Below are positions 57,596 to 64,000 of a stretch of 64,000 nt of DNA, in pieces. Positions within the stretch are counted from its first letter, which is position 1. The number at the start of each line of letters is the position of its first letter. The DNA is from Balamuthia mandrillaris (lineage: Eukaryota; Discosea; Longamoebia; Balamuthiidae), in the NCBI GenBank assembly GCA_031835245.1, contig JAVKOQ010000131.1, positions 1 through 64,000 on the forward strand. Reading direction: 5' to 3'. The notes below the pieces were generated by a model. It was not told the origin of the DNA. It saw only the letters and a list, made by a program, of their open reading frames with translations, and did no database searches. The position numbers and the translations under genes were made by a program.

Positions 57596-58181
57596 TGTGT
57601 TTTTTGTGTTTTTTGTTTTTTTGTTTTTTTGCTTTCTTTAACGGTCCACTGTGGCGGCGTTGTTTTCCGAGGCCGCTACCAAACGATAGAGGTATGGGTT
57701 CTTTTTTTTTTGTTTAAAAACAAATCCAAAAAGATTTGGCCGCTAATCAAATCAAATCGTTTTCTTTTCTTTCTTTTCTTTTCTGTTCTTTTCTGTGACT
57801 TTGATTCCTTAAAAAGGTGATATTTATTTTTGCCGACACGGAAAATTTCCATAAATAGACAAAATTAAATTGTCGACACCGCATAAAAGGTCAAACTGAG
57901 ATCAGATGGGCGTCCAAAAAAAAAGTGAAATAAAGAATGTGGAATCTTTCTATGCTGGGCTGAGTCTTTGGAGAGAGACTCGCACGCTATCTCTCTCTCT
58001 CTCTCTCTCTCTTTGTTGGTTTTGTTCGTTTTGTCGTGGTTCAACAAGATCCAAGAGAAGGAAAAAAAATTAAATAAGGGACGCAACAGATTGGTTTGGA
58101 AAGACAGAAAAACTGTACAACCGATTGCACGGCAGCAAAAGAGAGGAGAAGCGGAGGAGAGAGAGAGAAAGAAAAAAGAGG
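57596..58181. other. Intergenic region
   Basis: Upstream of the GDP-mannose transporter and downstream of the next gene. Contains T-runs, TTTTCTTTTC units near 57765-57795 and a CT run (57990-58010). No gene seen. Confidence 0.5.
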
Positions 58182-59338
58182 TTAGGCTGCTTTCTTTTCG
58201 AGTTGGGTTTGACGGTAGCGAAGATAGCGGGTGATGGTCCAATAAAGCACGCCTGATGCCACGACAACACCTCTTTGTAGGAGGAAAACGTAAGAGGGAG
58301 AAGAGAAGAGAACGATGAAGAGAGAAGCAAGAATGAGCAATAAAGGAGAAAGAAAAGGTACATTAAACACCCAACGGATATCCAAACAACGGTGATAGGA
58401 GACAAGTGTTCTTTGTAAGTTCGGTGAATGTGGAGGTCTTGTATGTCAATGAAGCGGCGGTCATATTGCAAGATTCTATTTGGTATTTGAGAACGTGGCG
58501 ATAATCCTTGTACATTGATGCATTGTTAGTTACCCTAAGAAGAAAAAGAAGCGAAACAATGAGAAGGAAACAATGATACACACCGACTTCAAAGTAAAGG
58601 CGATTGCCATGGAACAAGTCATCGGGCACCTCCGAAAACGACACATCAAAGTAAATAGGGACTGATCCAGTCAATTGCTCGGGAGTGAGCTTCAACAAGT
58701 GTTCTTCTCTAATGTCCGAAAACATGTTCAAGTTGTAGACTTTTAGCCTTCCCTCCCAGTCCCATGTTTCGTTGTGCTGTGTGTTGTTAAGAGTAACGCC
58801 GTTGGCTAGGCTTGCTGCAAACTTGTTTTTTGAAAAAAAAAGTAAGCACAAGCGAAGAGGAGAACCAGAGAACGAGAAGAAAAGGAGAGGAGAAAAGAGA
58901 GCAGAGAAGTAGAGAAGAGGGTATAGAACCTCATTATCGCGACGAGCAAAGTAAGTGAAGTCAGCATCATGGGCAATGCTCTCCTAGGTTATGTGTGTTA
59001 GAAAGAGAGAAGAGAAGGGAAGCGAGTAGAAAGAAAACGATAGGCAACTGATAGAAAGAGATAAAGCAGAACAGCGCACCTCCATTTGAGATGTATTGGT
59101 AAAGCTGCAATTGATACGATATTCAAAAGTTTGGTGCTCTGCTCGTTTGTAGGTAAAACAAACGGGGTCACCATCCAACATCAAGTTGTGTGGAGCTTTG
59201 AACATGGAGTAGTCACATGACGGTGTTGGCGATTGAAGGTAGAATGCGCAGGTATAGGGCCTCCATTCCTCACAGTTCTCTCCCATCATATCCAATGGAC
59301 ACACGCACCGTGTTACAATGCCCTACATCGGGTCAGTT

Positions 59339-59371
<33 letters not shown>

Positions 59372-61565
59372 CAGAGAGAAGAGGAAGTAGCAAACAAACA
59401 AGAGAAGGGAGAAGAGAGAGAAAAAGAAATAACATAAAAGAGAAAAGAGAATACCGTGCCAACACAAGGATTTTCGCAGTTAAGCTGTGTAGATGAGAAT
59501 TACATCAGACATAGAGCCATAGAGGAGAACGAAGATAAAGGAAAAAAGAGAGAAGAAAAAGAGAATAGAGAGAACAAGGAAGGCAAGAAGAGATGGAAAC
59601 AAACAGCAGAAGCATCGCTGCAACGGGTTTTGTCGTCCAGAGTAAAGTCAAGAATAGTGTCTTCGCATGTAAGCTAAGAAATTGTTAACTGCACGTCAGA
59701 AAAGCAAAAGGAGAACGAAGAAAGAAAAAAATACACAATGAAAAAAAAAAAATAAACGAAACGCAAATAATAAAGTAAAAGTGTAATGCTTAAACGAGTA
59801 TACCTGTACTACAGAACAATTGTTAAAGGTGCTGTTGGGCAACTTTTGGTCTGCAGCAATGAGCTCTCCGCTGCAATTCAGTTTGCGAATGTAACAAAGA
59901 GAAGAAGAAGTTGATGAAGAGGAGGAAGAAGAGGAAGATGAAGAGGAGGAAGAGGAGGAAGCATGATCGTCAGAGTGAGGCAAGGTAGGAGGTGGTCCAC
60001 CCTCGCAAGACAAGCTGTCCACTCGACAAGTAGAGAGCACGCCATAGTAACGGTTGTACTTTGGGTCAACCACCCTGCCGCTGCAGTTTAACTGGTTTTT
60101 TTTTGTTTTGTGCACATTTGTTTAAAACAAAGAAAAATAACAATAAAAAGAAAAGAAAAAGAAAAAAAGAAACAACAAAAAGAGAAAAGAAGAGAAGAGA
60201 AGAGAAGAGAAGAGAAGAGAAGAGAAGAGAAGAGAAGAGAAGAGAAGAGAAGAGAAGAGAAGAGAAGAGAAGAGAAGAGAAGAGAAGAGAAGAGAAGAGA
60301 AGAGAAGAGAAGAGAAGAGAAGAGGAGAGAAGAGAAGAGAAGAGAAGAGAAGAGAAGAGAAGAGAAGAGAAGAGAAGAGGAGAGAAGAGAAGAGAAGAGA
60401 AGAGAAGAGAAGAGAAGAGAACGATGAAGAGAAGAGAAGAGAACGACGAGAAGAGAAGAGAAGAGAAGAGAAGAGAAGAGAAGAGAAGAGAAGAGAAGAG
60501 AAGAGAAGAGAAGAGAAGAGAAGAGAAGAGGAGAGAAGAGAAGAGAAGAGAAGAGAAGAGAAGAGAAGAGAAGAGAAGAGAAGAGAAGAGAAGAGAAGAG
60601 AAGAGAAGAGAAGAGAACGATGAAGAGAAGAGAAGAGAAGAGAAGAGAACGATGAAGAGAACGATGAAGAGAACGATGAAGAGAACGATGAAGAGAACGA
60701 CGAAGAGAAGAGAAGAGAAGAGAAGAGAAGAGAAGAGAACGACGAAGAGAAGAGAACGACGAAGAGAAGAGAAGAGAAGAGAAGAGAAGAGAAGAGAAGA
60801 GGAGAGAAGAGAAGAGAACGATGAAGAGAACGATGAAGAGAAGAAAGCGATGAAGAGAAGAGAAGAGAACAGAACAGAACAGAACAGAAGAAAAGAAAAG
60901 AAAAGAAAAGAAAAGAAAAGAAAAGAAAAGAAAAGAAAATAGAAAAGAAAAGAAAAGAAAAGAAAAGAAAAAGAAAAATAAAAATAAAAATAAATAGAAA
61001 AGAAACAAAAAAGCCAAACCTTGGCAAGGGAGCAAGAGTGAGCGGGTCCACATATGGGGAGCTCCTCACGGATGGGAAGCCCATAGGGAGGGTTGCACGT
61101 CCTCTCCTCGTCCTCCTCCCCAAAGGCCGTCCTCCTCCTGTTCTTGTTCTTTCGCTCAGCCTCCTCCGCGAGCGCGCTTGGCTTCATGCGAAGGGAGCGT
61201 CGATACAAGAGGGATCCCCCTTTATCCGTCTCCCTCTCCTCCTCCTTCTCCTTGACTTCGGAGGGCCAAGAGGGAGCGAGTCGATAGGTGAACGTGCTCC
61301 ACCACTGAGGCAGCATGCGCAGGGTGTCTAGGAGCTCTTGCATGGGGTCCTCCCCGTGCTCTTCCAAAAGCACCCTCACTGGATCCCATGAGGAAGAGGA
61401 AGAGGGAGAGGGAGAGGAGGAAGGAGATCTATGAGGGAGCTGCCGTTGGGTGGTGGTGCTGGGGATGGAAGGAGCTGCCGCTGCTGTTACGCTCAACCAG
61501 GAGAGAAGAACAAGGAGAAGAGGTAAGAACAAGAGCAGCAGAGAAGAGGAGAAGGACAGCCTCAT
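58182..61565 (-). CDS. Secreted type I membrane glycoprotein with Cys-rich ectodomain, function unknown
   Basis: Multi-exon. The first exon (61020-61565) begins MRLSFSSSLLLLFLPLLLVLL, a strong signal peptide. The ectodomain repeats a short unit LNCSG..., seen as LNCSGRVVDP, LNCSGELIAAD, and related LTCED and LNCEN, each followed by a Cys ~25-40 residues later; then an EGF-like VTRCVCPLDMMGENCEEW. N-glycosylation sites are frequent (NCSG, NCSFTNTS, NNTQHNETW, NMTAA). Near the C-terminus a probable membrane span (LFGYPLGVVVASGVLYWTI) precedes a basic cytosolic tail RYLRYRQTQLEKKAA. The final join uses donor G|gtgttt and acceptor aaagag. A 928-nt intron (60092-61019) is almost all repeat. Likely a surface receptor or adhesin-like protein; no family recognised. 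Confidence 0.7.
60180..60960 (-). repeat. (GAAGA)n pentanucleotide array of ~780 bp
   Basis: Largest repeat in the window, almost filling one intron. The unit is AGAAG. It is broken by higher-order interruptions: AACGATGAAGAG and AACGACGAAGAG blocks at 60419-60440 and 60613-60850, then GAAAA units after 60890. The sense strand reads TCTTC. Confidence 0.95.
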
Positions 61566-61970
61566 GTTGTTGTGGGACGTGTTGCCAGAGAGAAGCATTA
61601 CTTTTCTCTCTTCTCTCTCTTTTTTTCTCTGTCTTCCTCTCATGACGTCACGGAGTAAACCTCATATGTCGACATATTTTCCTCAAATTAGGATATTTTT
61701 CTTCCGTTGTTTATCAACCTATTATATATACTATTTATTATAATTATTTTCCCCTGCTTTGTCGTTTCTTTCTTTCATTCTTTCTTGCTTTCTTGGTAGC
61801 TCTCTTTATTGCATGCATTGGTGGAGTGTTTGCATTGTTGTGTTATAGCCCTTTCTTTTCTACGAAAAAAAATAAAATAAAGTACATGTTTGAAAAAATA
61901 AAAAATAGAGAATGGAAGGAAGGAAAAAAAAAAAAGAGGGTGCATTCCTTCTTTTTTTTTTCATTCGTTT
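61566..61970. promoter_or_regulatory. Upstream region of the membrane glycoprotein gene, with a CRE palindrome
   Basis: 405 bp between the glycoprotein start and the stop of the MIT-domain gene. A perfect TGACGTCA lies at 61643-61650, about 80 bp before the start codon. AT-rich sequence follows at 61680-61750. Confidence 0.5.
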
Positions 61971-64000
61971 TCAGGCAAGATGAACGTAAGACAAGAAGCT
62001 CTCCGCGCTCTTTCGGATGTAACGCTGAAGACTGGCCTCGAGGTCGCGCAACACGAACGCCAGGACGACCTCCTCGAAGAATTCGCTGATCTTGATGAGC
62101 AGCTCGTGTCCCTCGGTTGCGTATTGTTGTTGCTGTTGCTTTGCTCCTTCAAACCGTGCCAACCACTCCTCTGTAATGTGTGTTTTTTTTTTGGTGTGTG
62201 AGTAAGAGAACGGAAGAGGAAGGTAGAAGAAGGAAAGGAAAAAAAAAAGAAAGAAAGGAGGAAGAAGAATGAAGAAGGAAAGAAGAAAGGAGAGAATGTA
62301 AGAAAGTAGAGCAAAGAAGAATACAAGTGAGAAGGACAGGAGGAAAGAGCACGAACCTAAAAGGATTCCTCTTTCACAAATATCTTGAATAAGTTCTACA
62401 TAAAAATGTTGTTCGTCTCTGTTTAGCAAAGAACATTAATGTGACATTCACTTTTTCGTTTTTTCCTTGGCAAAACAAAAATAAACAACAAAGACTTACC
62501 TGTGACCAGCAGAAAGGTTCGTTTTTAGCCGTCCAGCACCCTTGCTGATGCCAGAACCTATGTTCTTGAAAAGGCCTTTCTTTTCCACCGACTTTGTTTC
62601 TTTGATGAAAGAGAAGTGCCTCGCCAACACGTTTTGTATACTTAGCATCTCAGCATATACCTCCTCAAACACCTATTTTGTTTTTAGCAAGAAAAGAGTA
62701 AGAGAGAAGAAAAGCGAAGGGAAGAGCGAAGAACACAGACAAAGAGAAGCGGAGAAACAGCGGAGAAGAAGCAGAAAAGAGAGGAGAAGCGAGGAAGGTG
62801 AAAAGAAATACTTTGATGGCTTTGCTGAAATTATCAGGCTCTAACATTTGCAGCCGACAAATGGCTTCAGAGACGGACTCCAGGGCCCCAACTTTCTGTT
62901 GTATCGCTGAAAACTTGAGACCAGGCTGATACCTGCCCAAATAACAACAACAAATAAACAACCAAATAAAATAATATAAGTATATAAAAGGGATATGAAA
63001 AAAGAAATCATAAAAGAAGAATGCAGAAGAAAGAAGAGCGCTGAAAGCAGAAAGAAAAGAGAACGGACCAGACGTTGCGCGGGACGTAGAGCTTTGGGGT
63101 GACAAAAGCGCCGTCGTTGATGGTTTTGCTCAAAATCTGCATAAACCAAAATGGCCGTTTGGCAGTATCCGCTGGGGCAGCTGAAAGCAACGGGGTCGTC
63201 TTTTGAAGAACGAACCATTACAAAGAGGACAAACAGAAGAGAAGAACGAGCGAGAGAGAGGGGGAGAGCGAGAGAGAGAGAGACAGAATGGGAGGAAAGG
63301 AAACCGGTTTAGGAGGAAGCGGGAGTTCCTCAAAGATCACTTCATAGGCTTTCATGACCGGCTTCAAGCCAGAAGCTGAGACGGCGTGTGGACGGGAAAC
63401 AGTTCCCGATGGGGCACGGGTAGGCAAGGTGGTGGTGGTTGAAGTCAAAGTGGAAGCGGGAGCGGGAGCGGGAGTGGGCGTGGAAGTGGGAATAGGGAGA
63501 GGGAGTGCTGGTGGTGGTTTCTTCCTTGGAGGAAGACCGGGCAGCGGAGGAGGCTGACCCTTTGCCTTGGTGGAGGAGGATTGGTTGGCAGCACTGAGGA
63601 TGGGTGGATGGATGAAAATGAAAGAAGGCAGAAGGCACAAGGAAGAGGTAAAACGTCAACAAGAAGATAGAAGGGAAGGCGGAAGGAGAGAGAGAGAAAA
63701 AAAGAAAAAAGAAAAAGAAAACGAAAACGAACAAGTAAAAGAAAAAAGAAAGAAAAGGATGACGAAGAAGAAAAGAGAGGACAAAGGACAGAAACGAAGA
63801 GACAACAGCAAAGAGATCACGAGGCATTACAGAGAACGAACAAAAAAAAAAGAGAGCAAAAGCTCCAACCTGAACGAAGAAAGCGCTTGCTGTCGCGTCT
63901 TGTAGGTATTCACCTTTTCTGAAACGATGGTTTGAACTTCGCCGGGCAAGCCCCGCGTGGCAAGGACCTGTTCCAATGCCCTGATGGCTTCCCCATAGCG
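61971..64000 (-). CDS. MIT-domain protein of a conserved uncharacterised family, N-terminus beyond window
   Basis: Minus-strand exons from the right edge to the stop at 61971. The edge exon reads RYGEAIRALEQVLATRGLP...VNTYKTRQQALSSF, the second half of an MIT domain. A Pro-rich linker follows. Then comes KRPFWFMQILSKTINDGAFVTPKLYVPRNVWYQPGLKFSAIQQKV, which I associate with fungal MIT-domain proteins of unknown function, and IGSGISKGAGRLKTNL, HFYVELIQDICERGILLEEWLARFE. The end is EFFEEVVLAFVLRDLEASLQRYIRK. MIT domains bind ESCRT-III tails, so an endosomal role is likely. Splice joins 62357, 62500-62672 and 61971-62170 are in phase. Confidence 0.7.

Noticed and set aside
60061-60942. 293-codon REEKR frame and matching minus-strand frames
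   Set aside because: Pure product of the pentanucleotide repeat; flanking exons of the glycoprotein splice across it.

Overview
This window is nuclear DNA of an intron-rich unicellular eukaryote. I count about 22 genes in 64 kb. Most are split by short GT-AG introns of roughly 50-100 nt, with many GA/CT microsatellites. The gene set is typical of amoebae and opisthokonts: RalGAP-beta, a zizimin-type DOCK exchange factor, a Dbl RhoGEF, G-protein beta, PPP4R1, a UBAP2L-like protein, and an F-box protein with giant-virus-style ankyrin repeats. A discosean amoebozoan such as a Balamuthia relative fits best, but that is inference from gene content; no species marker is present. Most exon joins were worked out by reading frame and splice site, and many were confirmed by whole-codon totals.

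Layout. 1-2207 (-): telobox-Myb (TRF-like) protein, C-terminus off the left edge. 2841-8867 (+): RALGAPB. 9448-12155 (-): DCAF11/LEC14B WD40 protein. 12493-~13880 (-): F-box/ankyrin protein. 14033-15556 (-): unknown nuclear protein. 16449-18476 (+): COQ6. 18700-20935 (+): RhoGEF. 21315-21665 (-): small coiled-coil protein. 22248-23202 (-): kinase C-lobe fragment. 24084-32026 (-): DOCK/zizimin. 32840-34526 (-): G beta. 35350-37679 (-): NECAP-like PHear protein with a nested SAM domain. 37907-40264 (-): WWE-BRCT protein. 40586-41530 (+): FAM133. 41841-42386 (-): GTF3C6. 42600-43318 (+): relic related to the 23-kb fragment. 43373-47044 (-): PPP4R1. 47831-50801 (-): unknown helical protein. 52221-55623 (+): UBAP2L/Lingerer-like. 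55776-57595 (-): GDP-mannose transporter. 58182-61565 (-): secreted type I membrane protein. 61971-64000 (-): MIT-domain protein, N-terminus off the right edge.

The genes do not form one pathway. Four act on small GTPases or G proteins (RalGAP-beta, RhoGEF, DOCK, G beta). COQ6 is mitochondrial ubiquinone synthesis. GTF3C6, FAM133, the TRF-like protein and the WWE-BRCT protein are nuclear.

The most unusual signal is a repeated sequence that forms the 3' part of three different introns of the TRF-like gene. A fourth, unspliced copy lies between genes near 23.7 kb. This is the pattern expected of introner-like (intron-generating) elements. Other notable points are CT microsatellites that almost always sit on the sense strand of introns, two microexons (21 and 15 nt), a SAM domain inside a PHear domain, and dispersed decayed copies of a gene family.
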